In this document: positions 29,017 through 38,696 of the stretch, piece by piece
How positions within the stretch are numbered: position 1 is the stretch's first letter
Layout of the letters: each line of letters starts with the position of its first letter
DNA from: Paraburkholderia sp. PGU19
Lineage (GTDB): Bacteria > Pseudomonadota > Gammaproteobacteria > Burkholderiales > Burkholderiaceae
DNA: 64,000 bases
NCBI RefSeq assembly: GCF_013426915.1
Contig: NZ_AP023182.1
Coordinates: 1,376,799 to 1,440,798 of the forward strand
Reading direction: 5' to 3'
Notes under the pieces: model-generated
What the model was told of the DNA's origin: nothing
Database searches by the model: none
What the model saw: the letters and a program-made list of their open reading frames with translations, nothing else
Position numbers and translations under genes: made by a program

Positions 29017-30483
29017 CAGCCCTTTCAAGGTCTTGATCAAGATGTCCCGCCTTTGGCGCGTTTAAGCAGGCGAGCGGTACTGTGATGGGCGCGGGCTACC
29101 GCACCTTCGACATAGGGTGCGGGTTTGCGGGTCTTGGGGCCACGCGTGCGTGTGCGCACCTGAATCGGGTCGACGCAGCGGGCCAGCTCGAGCAGTTTGC
29201 CGGCAATCACGTCGGGCGTGGCATCGCTCCAGTGCGACCATTCATTTGGCGGCAGCGCGATGAGCATGCCCTCATACTGGCTGCGAATCTGCACGGCGAG
29301 GTAGTACGTCGAGACGTCTGGCGGCGCTGCACCTGTTTCATCGGCGGCAGCATGCGCAGCTTCAACACTGCGCTTGAGCGTGGCCAGCACGTTGTACGCC
29401 AGCACCGCGACGGTAAAGCCCAGCAGCGCGGCACGTGGATGACCCAAGGTGCGGATCTCGCTGTGCAGGACCGACTCGAGTCGCTGGAACATGCCCTCGA
29501 TACGCCAGCGCTTGCGGTACAGCCGGGCAATCTCGTGTGCGCCCACCGCGGCAGGCAGGTTGCTCCACAACAGAATCACGGTATCGCCTGCATCAGTCGG
29601 CTTGTCCAGCGTCAGCTCGATGCGACGCCAGACGACGCCAGCCTTCAGGTCAATGCGTTGCTCTCGCACCTGACCTGTCTCGATACGTGCACCGTCCACC
29701 CATGGCCCACTGCTGGCAAGCGCCGGGCTGTTGCGGCCGTGTTCGCGCACGATGAAGCAGGCCTGTGCCTGATGCCAGCCCTGCAGGATGGTCCCGGTGC
29801 AGAAGTTCCGGTCAGCCAGCCACAATTCGCCCGCGCCGGCACATTCAATCAGCGGGGCCATGGCCGAGCGCTCCTGCGCGTGCGCATCCTCGATGGCGAC
29901 CAGATCTGTGACCAGACCCAGATCCGGCTCGTAGACCACCAGCGCGTGCCCCGGCAACGCCGCGCCACGCTGCTCGCGCAACGCCGCCAGCCGTTTCTCA
30001 CTGGCCGGCAGGTGATTGCCATCAAGCACCCGCACACGCCAGCCGGGCAGGCTGGGCTGGCATGGCAACGCCGCCAGCACCGGCCCCAGACGCTGTGCGC
30101 TGCCCTGTACCAGGGCACGCAGGATCGCGGGTTCGGTGCGGTTGACCTTCTCGTAGAGCGCGGCCAGCGACACCGGCAGGGGCTTCGTCTGTGTCGCTGC
30201 AGCGTGCAGCGACGGACTCAGTCCCAGCGACACCAGCGTCATCAGTTCAACCACCGTCGAGAACAGCAATTCACGTGGATATTGCCGCTGCCGGTGCTCG
30301 GCGAACACCTCGTCGATCCATTGCGGCGCGATGGCTCTCTGCAGTGCCAGGCGTGCCATCACGCATACCGGTGCCTGCTGCTCGAAACGCTTCATCACCT
30401 CGTCGAACATCCCTTCGTACCCGTCGTTCCTTAACATCTCGCCAGGTTACCAGGTTTGCAGCGCAAAGACCTTGAAAGGGCTG
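29017..30483 (-). mobile_element. IS4-family insertion sequence with 11-bp target duplication
   Basis: Inverted ends cagccctttcaaggtctt (29017-29034) and its complement (30466-30483) are perfect over 18 bases. Both sides are flanked by ggctttagagt (29006-29016 and 30484-30494). The 1467-bp size and 11-bp duplication fit IS4. Intact ends and flanks suggest a recent insertion. Confidence 0.93.
29037..30437 (-). CDS. IS4-family transposase
   Basis: A 466-residue DDE transposase starting MLRNDGYEGMFDEVMKRFEQ. Catalytic residues are Asp in VLDGNHLPASEKR, Asp in LWLADRNFC and Glu in the YREK-like segment YRKRWRIEGMFQRLES. It fills nearly the whole element and appears intact. It moves the element by cut and paste. 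Confidence 0.93.
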   Translation of the reverse strand: MLRNDGYEGMFDEVMKRFEQQAPVCVMARLALQRAIAPQWIDEVFAEHRQRQYPRELLFSTVVELMTLVSLGLSPSLHAAATQTKPLPVSLAALYEKVNRTEPAILRALVQGSAQRLGPVLAALPCQPSLPGWRVRVLDGNHLPASEKRLAALREQRGAALPGHALVVYEPDLGLVTDLVAIEDAHAQERSAMAPLIECAGAGELWLADRNFCTGTILQGWHQAQACFIVREHGRNSPALASSGPWVDGARIETGQVREQRIDLKAGVVWRRIELTLDKPTDAGDTVILLWSNLPAAVGAHEIARLYRKRWRIEGMFQRLESVLHSEIRTLGHPRAALLGFTVAVLAYNVLATLKRSVEAAHAAADETGAAPPDVSTYYLAVQIRSQYEGMLIALPPNEWSHWSDATPDVIAGKLLELARCVDPIQVRTRTRGPKTRKPAPYVEGAVARAHHSTARLLKRAKGGTS

Positions 30484-30524
30484 GGCTTTAGAGTTCAGAG
30501 TTCAGAGTTGTGCGCGACGCGCTG

Positions 30525-30777
30525 TTACTGGGTCACCCCGCGCGTCGCCCGCATCATCTCGGCGTATTCAGTAGTGAGTTCCCCTTGCGCGAGCTAAGCG
30601 TGAGCGAACGTCGTGCTGTCGATCTTGACGATCGCATCGGGTGACAATGGAGCAGAAGGCAACATCACAGCGGCGAGCGCTCGCCGGCCGCGCCGCTTCC
30701 TGAAACTCGCCGACCGCCATCGCCTGCTCGATGTCCTTCGTGAGCTGCCAGATCCGCTCAATTGATGTGGATTTCAT
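30525..30777 (-). pseudogene. FliT-like / small helical protein, decayed
   Basis: The start MKSTSIERIWQLTKDIEQAM, then VGEFQEAAR, resembles small helical burkholderial proteins of FliT type. After that the frame shifts: a second frame gives MLPSAPLSPDAIVKIDSTTF, then a TAG at 30594-30596 followed by LAQGELTTEYAEMMRATRG to the TAA at 30525. At least one indel and one nonsense are present. Family identification is tentative. Confidence 0.5.
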
Positions 30778-30973
30778 GTCTCGCCCCGGTTAGCTCTTGT
30801 TCGCCGCCAACCGCCTTGACTGTTGGCCCCGCCGAATCGCGCCGCCAGGATGTTCCGCTAACTGGAGATTGCACACTGCCGCCGCAAGTCAGATGGAAAC
30901 TCAACAGGAGAGAATTTCGCGACGCCGGAGGATCTACTGCTGACATGCCCGACCGAATGACCAATACAGTTTT

Positions 30974-32577
30974 GATAGTGTTGAAAAAGTCATGTTTTGA
31001 CTTCTGACGATGGCTTTCGCCATGCGGTTTCAATCCCTGAACGTGCACGGCGATGCCAACCTTTTGGAGCGACCGCCGAATTGCTCGTCAAGCAGCCGCA
31101 AGTTTGTTTCCGCTACTTTCCGGTGCAAGCCGTTTCGCCATTCGTCGCAGATTTTGTGCGATCGCTGCGAGCAAAAACTCATCGTGTGCGCCTGTTAGCC
31201 CACGCAGTCGCAAGTGGTCGAGCTTCAGAATGCGTTTGAGGTGGGCAAAGAGCATTTCGACCTTCTTTCGTTCACGGGAAGATCGGCTGTATTCAGGTGT
31301 CTTTGCAATTCGCCTGGTTTCGTCTCGCGCAGCTTCATGGATGCTGCGAGCGATTTTGCGGAACGGTGTATTCGGACAACAGCGATCCTTCATCGAACAG
31401 CTTTCACAGTCGCGTTGGCTCGCCCGGTAGATGATCGTCTCCGCCTTCGTGATGCGTGTGCGCGGAGTTTTGAATTTTCGCCGGTCACTGCGCAGTATGT
31501 GTCCAGTTGGACAGCGGTATTCATTACCCTGCTCGTCCCATTCGAACTCGCTGCTTGAGAACGTATTATCCTTCCGCGTGGTTTTATCCCAGACCGGAAC
31601 ATGTGGCGCAATGTCCTTCTGCTCAATCATCCACGCAAGCATCGCGGCCGAGCCATATGCGGTATCGCCAGCAAGACGGCGGGGCTTCAGATCATGTCGA
31701 CGCTCAACGCGCTCAATCATCGTCCTGGTTGATTCCACCTCGTGGGCCCGGTTCGCGGGCGTCGCCTCGACGTCCACGATGATCCCGGCTTTCAGGTCAA
31801 TCAGATAATTGGTCGAGTAGGCAAAGACCGCCGGGCTACCCCTGGCGGCTGCCCAGCTTGCCGCGGGGTCCGTCAGCGAAATCTTCTTTTGAGGCGACGG
31901 TCTGTCTGCCTTTGCGGCCTCGGCGCCCGCCGGATTCGCTTCCTCCAATGCGTCGAGATATTCCCGGACCGCACGGCTTTGGCCCTCAGCACATCCCCAG
32001 TCGACGCGTTCGGTACCGGGAACACCGCGAGCAGCACTCGCATCGGCCCTGATGATGCTCGCGTCGATAGCGAATCCTTCGCCCTCGACCAGTCCTTCGG
32101 ACATGCAACGCCTAAGTACTGTCTCGAACACATGCCGTAGAGCATCACTGTCGCGGAAGCGGCCGTGACGGTTATTTGAGAATGTCGAATGTTCGGGTAC
32201 GGCATCGTCCAACCCGAGGCGGCAGAACCATCGATACGCCAGATTAAGATGTACCTCCTCGCACAGCCTGCGCTCGGACCGGATGCCGAAACAATAGCCC
32301 ACGATCAACATGCGGATCATGAGTTCTGGATCAATCGATGGCCGACCCATCGGGCTGTAGAACGGCGCGAGATGCTGGCGCAGGTCACGAAGGTCGAGGA
32401 AGTAGTCGATGCCTCTCAGTAGATGTTCGCGAGGGATGTGATTATCGAGGTTGAACGAGTAGAAGAGCTTGTCCTGTCCGCTGCCCAGATGACCCATCAT
32501 GACGATGTACTCCCGTCGATCGATGTCTTCCAGGATACCCAACAATCCAAACCTCCGGCGACTTTTTCAACACCATC
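30974..32577 (-). mobile_element. IS1182-family insertion sequence
   Basis: Ends gatagtgttgaaaaagtc (30974-30991) and the complement of gatggtgttgaaaaagtc (32560-32577) form an 18-bp inverted repeat with one mismatch. gtttt is on both sides (30969-30973 and 32578-32582), a possible duplication. The element is about 1.6 kb. Confidence 0.85.
31088..32500 (-). CDS. IS1182-family transposase
   Basis: A 470-residue transposase starting MMGHLGSGQDKLFYSFNLDN with GGGAG 8 bases upstream. It shows PREHLLRGIDYFLDLRDLRQ, the MGRPSIDPELMIRMLIVGYC block, EGFAIDASIIRADAS (Asp), AGDTAYGS (Asp), a Cys-rich segment CESCSMKDRCC and the C-terminal ERKKVEMLFAHLKRIL (Glu). It appears intact. Confidence 0.93.
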   Translation of the reverse strand: MMGHLGSGQDKLFYSFNLDNHIPREHLLRGIDYFLDLRDLRQHLAPFYSPMGRPSIDPELMIRMLIVGYCFGIRSERRLCEEVHLNLAYRWFCRLGLDDAVPEHSTFSNNRHGRFRDSDALRHVFETVLRRCMSEGLVEGEGFAIDASIIRADASAARGVPGTERVDWGCAEGQSRAVREYLDALEEANPAGAEAAKADRPSPQKKISLTDPAASWAAARGSPAVFAYSTNYLIDLKAGIIVDVEATPANRAHEVESTRTMIERVERRHDLKPRRLAGDTAYGSAAMLAWMIEQKDIAPHVPVWDKTTRKDNTFSSSEFEWDEQGNEYRCPTGHILRSDRRKFKTPRTRITKAETIIYRASQRDCESCSMKDRCCPNTPFRKIARSIHEAARDETRRIAKTPEYSRSSRERKKVEMLFAHLKRILKLDHLRLRGLTGAHDEFLLAAIAQNLRRMAKRLAPESSGNKLAAA

Positions 32578-32885
32578 GTTTTTAAAGCTGCCGTCGGCGC
32601 GCCGTAACGTCGAACGTCAGAAGTGGGTCGTGCTGCGTCCGCCATGCGAATGCCCGTCGCAAAGACAGGATCGCGGAACAATGAGCTGCGATATGCCCGC
32701 CGCAACATCGGGAGCTCTACGTCTGTACTGTTGCGATCGAGCGACAGGCGATCGCGCGCCGATAGCTTCGGATAACAGATTGCCGTTATCGTCTTACGGG
32801 ACAGCAACTTCTCCGCAGAGAGGACATCAGGTACGGGGTGGCGTGAAGCGTTTAATGAAAACAGTCTTCAACCCTGGAGTGACGA
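32578..32885. other. Upstream region of porin
   Basis: No gene recognised. It should contain the porin promoter; the ribosome site TGGAG lies just before ATG 32886. Confidence 0.45.
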
Positions 32886-34064
32886 ATGAAGAAAACTCTG
32901 ATAGCCGGTGCCGCGCTGGCCACCCTGGCCGGCGCCGCGCAGGCGCAAAGCAGCGTGACGCTTTACGGTCTGATCGACGCAGGTCTCACTTACACCAACA
33001 GCCAGATCACCGGCACCGGAGCGGGTGGTCACAGCAACTGGCAGATGACCAGCGGTGGCGTCCAGTACAGTCGCTGGGGCCTGCGCGGCGCGGAAGATCT
33101 CGGCGGTGGCTTGCAGGCGATTTTCACTCTCGAAAACGGCTTCAACCTGAACAATGGTCAGTTGTCGTCTGCCAATCGGATATTCAACCGCTTGGCCTAC
33201 GTTGGCGTATCCAGCCGTGACTTTGGCTCGCTGACCCTGGGACGTCAAACCGACGACATGGTTGATTTCTTGGCGCCACTCTCGTTGACCGGGACACAGT
33301 ATGGCGGGACTCACTTCGCTCATCCCTTCGACGTCGACAACCTGAACGATTCGTTCCAAATCAACAACTCGGTCAAGTATCAAAGTCCGGATTTCGCGGG
33401 CTTCAAACTGGGTGCCTTGTACGGCTTTTCGAACCAGGCCGGTGGTTTCGCGAACAATCGTGCGTACAGCGTCGGCATGTCGTACATGTGGGGGCCGTTG
33501 AACTTCGGCGCCGGGTATCTGCACCTGAACAACTCGGCCCGCACCCCTGCACAGCTCAATGCTAACGGGGCAGTCACGGATACGCTTGGAAGCTCTCTCT
33601 CGGGCCTTCTGACACCGACTTCGGTGCCGCTCGGTGCACTCGCGAGTCGCCAGCAGACGTGGGGCGGTGGCGTCAACTATGCGTTCGGTCCGTTGGTCGC
33701 GGGCTTCGTATATACGCAGACGAACCTGACCGAACTGTTCCTGACCGGCTTCAACACCCACTTCCAGAACTATGAAGGAAACATCCGGTTTGCGCTGACG
33801 CCGGCCGTTATGTTGGCGGCAGCGTACACCTACTCGCGCGCCGGTGGAAATGCCGGTAGCGGCGCTCCGCATTGGAATCAGGTGAGCGCGCTCGCGAACT
33901 ACGCCTTCTCGAAGCGCACCGACGTCTATATCCAAAGCACCTATCAGAGCGTGAGCGCGCGCGCTGGCAATCCGCTGGGTGTCGCCTGGATCAACGGCGT
34001 GAGTTCCCCCGCGTCGACATCGAATCAGATCGAGGCCACCGTCGGCCTACGTCACCGCTTCTGA
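32886..34064 (+). CDS. Gram-negative general porin
   Basis: A 392-residue outer-membrane porin. Signal peptide MKKTLIAGAALATLAGAAQA is followed by QSSVTLYGLIDAGLTYTN, the standard start of burkholderial trimeric porins. The loop/strand pattern includes SRWGLRGAEDLGGGLQAIF, VGVSSRDFGSLTLGRQTDD and the terminal aromatic motif VGLRHRF for BAM recognition. TGGAG lies upstream. It allows diffusion of small solutes; the next gene upstream is an IS, so it is a single transcription unit. Confidence 0.95.
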   Translation: MKKTLIAGAALATLAGAAQAQSSVTLYGLIDAGLTYTNSQITGTGAGGHSNWQMTSGGVQYSRWGLRGAEDLGGGLQAIFTLENGFNLNNGQLSSANRIFNRLAYVGVSSRDFGSLTLGRQTDDMVDFLAPLSLTGTQYGGTHFAHPFDVDNLNDSFQINNSVKYQSPDFAGFKLGALYGFSNQAGGFANNRAYSVGMSYMWGPLNFGAGYLHLNNSARTPAQLNANGAVTDTLGSSLSGLLTPTSVPLGALASRQQTWGGGVNYAFGPLVAGFVYTQTNLTELFLTGFNTHFQNYEGNIRFALTPAVMLAAAYTYSRAGGNAGSGAPHWNQVSALANYAFSKRTDVYIQSTYQSVSARAGNPLGVAWINGVSSPASTSNQIEATVGLRHRF

Positions 34065-34075
34065 TTCGAAGCTCC

Positions 34076-34369
34076 TATCCGGGGAGCTCGCGCCAGGAGG
34101 CAGGAACCGCCCGCGCCGGCCTCGTCGTCGGACCGGTGGATGGAGTGGCGAGATCAGCACGATCGGATCGGTCGCCGTCGATGTTGACGGCGCGCCACCG
34201 CGCTAGGCATCCCGTTAACGGGCCGCGGCGTCGGACAGAGTTCGGCCAATAGTTGCCGTTCGAGAAACACACAAGGTCGTCATTCCACCGGCCGTTTCGC
34301 TTCGTAACCCTGTCGGACGCGTGGCGGAAGTAACTCGGCCAGATGCCCTCCATGACTAGCGCCGTCGCC
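34076..34369. other. Intergenic region
   Basis: A minus frame here (EGIWPSYFRHASDRVTKRNG, then RWNDDLVCFSNGN) looks vaguely protein-like but lacks a start and is not recognised. A short hairpin (agctcc/ggagct, 34071-34089) follows the porin. Confidence 0.35.
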
Positions 34370-35230
34370 TCAGGGCTTGACCCAGGTGCCCTGATGGAAC
34401 CGGTGGTCCTTGAACGTGATCTCCTGGTGGAAGATGCGCTGGTAGCCCTGCTTGGTGAGCTGGGCATCGAAGGCTGCGAACTCCGCGTCCGGAATCGAAT
34501 GGCGCGAGTAGAACGCGAATGTCTCTGAGTTGGGGAAAGGCACGAACCTGCCGCGATACTGCACGGTATTGCCATTGACCCGAGCCTCGATCTCAACGGG
34601 ATAGTATTTGCGCAGAAGCTGGCGATCAAACTCGAGCTGATAATGCGCCTGATCGTTCCAGGACAGCCATTGTGTCCAGACGGCGTAATAGGTGCCTCCG
34701 AGAACGGCGGCGAGCGCGAGCGCGGCCACTCCCAGTTTGGCGTATTTGCGCGTGGTCGCGCGCGCGCCGGGCGCGATGGTGGGGATTGCGTGGGACAGAT
34801 CGCGGACGTCGGCATTGTAGCGCTCGTGGCGGATCTCCATCGCTTGGCGCTTGCCGAAGCCCTTGATGTCGTCTGGCAACTCGGAGGCGTCCGGCATGCG
34901 CGCTCCGTTAACCAGCACGGGAATGATGCGCACGCCCTTCGAGAGCGCCGTGCGTAGCTCGCGCCGCACGAAATCCGCGGGGTCGTCCAGTCGGCGCTTG
35001 CCGGCGCTGTTCTTCATGGTCAGCTACTCGGGGCCGACCACGGCGAGCAAGACCTTGCACGAGGCCAGACTCTTCTCCAGCCCCTGCTCGAAATCGTCGC
35101 CGGGTTTGAGCTTGTCGACATCCATAAAGATGGAGATGCCGGGCAAGTCACGGCTCAGGCTGTCGTAGATGCGGCCGGCGACGCCGGATTCGGTCTGGCG
35201 GCGATAGTCGATGAATATGCTTTCCGGCAT
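34370..35230 (-). pseudogene. TIR-domain membrane protein with internal amber codon
   Basis: Starts MPESIFIDYRRQTESGVAGR, the box 1 of bacterial TIR domains, with SIFMDVDKLKPGDDFEQGLE containing the conserved acidic residue. At 35024-35026 TAG replaces the Trp of VVGPEWLT. The frame then continues without error: FVRRELRTALSKGVRIIPVL, RHERYNADVRDLSHAI, a membrane helix (LGVAALALAAVLGGTYYAVW) and a C-terminal soluble domain ending TFKDHRFHQGTWVKP. TIR proteins often cleave NAD+ or signal in anti-phage defence. With the stop it yields only a 68-residue fragment; read-through would give about 286 residues. Confidence 0.85.
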
Positions 35231-35962
35231 AGGGCACCCGCGGGCAATCGACCTGGACTCAATCGAATAACGTTCAATCTACGCCCCGGCATCCTAGCGA
35301 GTTTACGGCCGAAGCCGGCGCAGAGGAAGCATAGACGACGCAGGCGGCACGCGCCTACGGGTATCGACGCACCGTTGTTGCAAATTCTTGTGGTGTTGGA
35401 CGCGTCGTGGACACCGGCTGTCCAGCGCTATCCGAAGAGCTTCCTGGCAGGGACTGGCCAGTGGGCGCATTGGTCGACCTGCTTGTGAGCAGGCAGGCAT
35501 CGGATGGCTTATGCCTGCAGTACATCGGCCTTTCTCCTAATCGGATGCTGTGGGTGGAGACGAGAAAAACGGCGGACGCCCGAACACTTGTCGTCATAGT
35601 CGGCCGGCTCGAATGGCTGGAGTGTTTCGAAACCGGCCATCGAAGGTGCGCCGGGTCGAAGGACGGCTCCGGGTCGACTTCTGCCGACCACGTCAGACAG
35701 CAGTCGGCCGAGGCCGCGTGAAAACACAAAAGTACTCCGCTTTCGGGTGTCGCTTTACCCTTCCCGAGTCCCCACCAGCCCGTTACGCGGCGATCTGAAG
35801 GGTCGACATTTAAGAAGGCTTCAGGCAGAGCGCGTTTTCACACGGCCTCGGCCATGATCAGTCGGACTGCGCCTCTCGCATTCGGCATGCGTCCAGCCGC
35901 ATACCCGCGACGAACTCGTCATCGGCCATATTGTCAAAGTAACGTGGCTGGAGTTCAACCTC
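35231..35962. other. Intergenic region with inverted repeat
   Basis: No firm gene. A plus frame from GTG 35407 to 35721 (104 codons) has mixed character and no family. It contains a 148-bp inverted-repeat unit at 35706-35853. Confidence 0.4.
35706..35853. repeat. MITE-like element with 20-bp inverted ends
   Basis: ggccgaggccgcgtgaaaac (35706-35725) is inverted at 35834-35853 with one mismatch. About 108 bases lie between, with no coding potential. This is the structure of a miniature or internally deleted transposable element. Confidence 0.55.
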
Positions 35963-36223
35963 ATGAAGCCCTTTTGCTCCGCACCTGTTCTCGTTGTGTT
36001 CATTGCCGGCTGCGCGTCGACATGGCCACCCGCGAATAATCAGACCGCCCAGCAAATTCCGGCCCACACAAGTACCTACATTCCGCGCGCCAATCACGGT
36101 GCGACCCGCGGCGACTCCATGTCAAAGCCACCAGCACTCAGCGTTGGTGTCAGCTATTCCGATACGCAATTAATTCTGCCCTGGTTCCTCACTGACATCA
36201 TCAACGCAGTTAACGATCCCTAG
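35963..36223 (+). CDS. Small lipoprotein, hypothetical
   Basis: An 86-residue protein with a signal peptide and lipobox: MKPFCSAPVLVVFIAGCAS. GGAG lies 9 bases upstream of the ATG. The mature part is Pro/Asn-rich with no recognised domain. Likely anchored in the outer or inner membrane. Confidence 0.6.
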   Translation: MKPFCSAPVLVVFIAGCASTWPPANNQTAQQIPAHTSTYIPRANHGATRGDSMSKPPALSVGVSYSDTQLILPWFLTDIINAVNDP

Positions 36224-36477
36224 TCTGTTCATTCGGCCAATCTATGGACCAGCCGGTTGAACGTCGGCTCCTGCCCGGATAGCTGACGGCTACCCGCGTC
36301 CGAGAACTGGACGCTTGCGCAGTTCGACGTGCTACCCCGCGCGGCTTCCAGTCGAGCCCACTAAAATTGGATTCGTCGGGTGTCTGCCGTATGCAGAAAC
36401 CTCAACACTGCGGCCCACCCGGGGACCGGCTAGGCTCGGTCCATTTATTCCACCGACAGGCAGGAGGCCATCATTCT

Positions 36478-36897
36478 ATGCACGAGATCAGCGGTGTTGT
36501 TCGCGAGTTTGTTGAGGAGGTCCTGAACCAGGGGCGGATCGATGCCGCCGACCGGCTTGTCTGGGATGACATGGTCGAGCACGTCCCCTTCCCCGGCCAA
36601 GGTCCCGGTCTCCAAGGTCTCAAGGATGTCCTGCGAGGGATGCGGGCCGCGTTCCCGGATATGCACTGGCACATCGAGGAACAGCTCACCGAGGGTGACC
36701 GCGTGCTGACCCGCTTCGAGTGGACGGGCACTCACCGGGGAGAGTTCCTCGGCGTGCCTGCTACGGGGCAGTTGGTAAGGGTGTGGGGCATGGTCGTCGA
36801 CCGCATTCAGGACGGCAGGATTAAGGAAACCCGCATCATCATGGACATGCTCGGACTGATGATACAACTCGGCGCGGTTCTCCCACCGGGCCAATGA
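36478..36897 (+). CDS. SnoaL-like / ester cyclase family protein
   Basis: A 139-residue alpha+beta-barrel protein starting MHEISGVVREFVEEVLNQGR with AGGAGG ten bases before the ATG. The core GLQGLKDVLRGMRAAFPDMH, then GDRVLTRFEWTGTHRGEFLG and WGMVVDRIQDGRIKE, matches the SnoaL_2/ester cyclase family (NTF2-like). Members include polyketide cyclases and many of unknown substrate. No biosynthetic genes adjoin it. Confidence 0.85.
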   Translation: MHEISGVVREFVEEVLNQGRIDAADRLVWDDMVEHVPFPGQGPGLQGLKDVLRGMRAAFPDMHWHIEEQLTEGDRVLTRFEWTGTHRGEFLGVPATGQLVRVWGMVVDRIQDGRIKETRIIMDMLGLMIQLGAVLPPGQ

Positions 36898-37501
36898 AAC
36901 CGAGATGGACGAGCACGCGCCGGCCGGCACGCTGGCACCGATGACCGCAGGTATCCTGGAAGCTGTCGTCTAGGGGCGCGGGTACGAATGACGGGAGTGG
37001 GTCGTCTACGGAAGTTCGGCTTTCACCATGGATCGCGGTGTTCGAGGCGACCTCGGATTCTCGGGTTCGCCCATCAAGGGACACCCATTAGCCGGCCGGA
37101 GTCAAGGGTAAAAAAAGTACCCCGCAAACAGTTGCGTCAATTCTCGGTGACAACAGCGCGCCACCTTCATTCGTGCAAACACTAACCGCGCCCGTTTTCT
37201 CACTCGTTGGTTGCGAACCGAATCGCACCAGACACCCGTCGGGATCAAGCCTGTCGCAATGCTCCGCGACTGCCCTGGCGGCAGTGCCGCCCCAGAGAAA
37301 CTTTGGTGCCAGGCCGTGTCCAGGGGAGTGCTTGCATTCCCTGTGGCTATCGCCATGACGACGACGCCAGTCCTTTGATGGCTCACGGCCTGGGCGATTC
37401 AGTGTTCTGCATCCGTTCAGATGGCACAAGGGCGGCGTCCAACTCATTCGGGTGGCTTCACACCAGTCCCTTGTCCTGGCTCGCCGCCCCTGGCCAAACC
37501 G
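36898..37501. other. Intergenic region
   Basis: No gene with support. Short frames on both strands lack family resemblance. The IS110 remnant begins at 37502. Confidence 0.5.
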
Positions 37502-38516
37502 TTATCCAAAACACAGATGGACATCGAAGGGTTTCTGGTCTCGCAGCACGTGGTAGCACGCCCGCGCAAGCTTGTGTGCCAGAGCCTTGATCGCCAGGAC
37601 GCGGTTCGTCCTGCTCTTCTTGCGATCGTAAAAGTTTCTGGCCTGCGGGCAGTAACGCATCGCGAAGTTCGCTGCCTCCACAAACGCCCACGCGAGATAC
37701 TTGTTGCCGTTCCTGGTATTGCCTTCACCCTTCTTCCTGCCGTTACTCTCCCTCAGGCTGTCAACACAGCGACAGTAGGAACTGAAATTGCCGACCTGGG
37801 CAAAGCGGCTGATCGAGCCGGTCTCGAGCATGATTGTGGTTGCGAGCGTGTCGCCGATGCCCGGCACCGTCCTGAGCAGGTGGTACTCGGCACGCAGGCT
37901 CACGCGTTCCCTCAGTCGCTTCTCCAGCGCCTCAATCTGCTGCCCCAGCGCCTGGCTGACCGCGCGGTTGGCCTCCACGGCCAGCGCGACATCGGGCGCA
38001 AAGGCAAATTCATCGACCTGGCCGGCTGTCAGCCGTTTGACTGCCTCGCCATTTATTCGGCTCCCCGTCTGCCGCATCATGATGCCCTCGATCGAAAGGA
38101 TCTGCGCTGTGCGATAGCGCACCAGCTGCATGCGCTTGCGTGCCAGGTCGCGTGCGCCGCGTTCCTCGCGCGGATAGACATAGCCCTCGGGCAGCAACCC
38201 GAGCCTCAGTAGCTGCGCCAGATAGGCCGCATCGGCGAAATCGCCGCTGTACTTGAGACCGTCGTATTTCCTGATGGCAGCAGGATGGGCCAGGTGTACC
38301 CGGTAGCCTGTGTCCATCAGTCCATCCACCAGCCAGTACCAGTTGTACGTGCTCTCGACGACCACACCCGCCAGTTCTTGCCGGTACGGCTCAAGCGTCG
38401 CCGCGATCTGCGCGAGCTCGTTTGGGCACGCGTTTCTGGTATACGATCCGGTCGTTCTCGTCGCTGACGATCACCACGCAGTTGTTCGAATGCAGGTCTA
38501 TGTCACAATAGTTCAT
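37502..38516 (-). pseudogene. IS110-family transposase, frameshifted
   Basis: The start MNYCDIDLHSNNCVVIVSDE carries the first Asp of the DEDD site. The frame breaks after YQKRVP; an extra base in the T3 run at 38421-38423 moves the rest to another frame. That part has VVVESTYNWYWLVD (Glu), GDFADAAYLAQLL (Asp), the EGIMMRQTGSR block, TVPGIGDTLATTIMLE and the serine region CRCVDSLRESNGRKKGEGNT. IS110 has no long inverted ends, so limits are not given. Confidence 0.88.
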
Positions 38517-38696
38517 GTCGGTCTCCGCAGGGTCAAAGTGCGTTTCGCAAACTGACTTTAACCCTCGTCGCATAACCGCGGCGAGGAGGCCGGCTACATG
38601 ATCATCATTCGGCTAGTGTACTGAGTTACAAATTCATTGAATTATTTGAGCCGCGTACTAAAGTGCTATGTGTGGCACTGATACGAGGAGGCGGCG

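Noticed and set aside
29082..30434. A 450-codon plus frame opposite the IS4 transposase
   Set aside because: Antisense shadow; the minus frame has all DDE motifs.
30762..31007. A plus frame of 81 codons upstream of IS1182
   Set aside because: It crosses the IS end, has no ribosome site and no family resemblance.
34075..34815. A 246-codon minus frame
   Set aside because: Most of it is the shadow of the TIR protein; composition is Arg/Ser-rich in the typical out-of-frame way.
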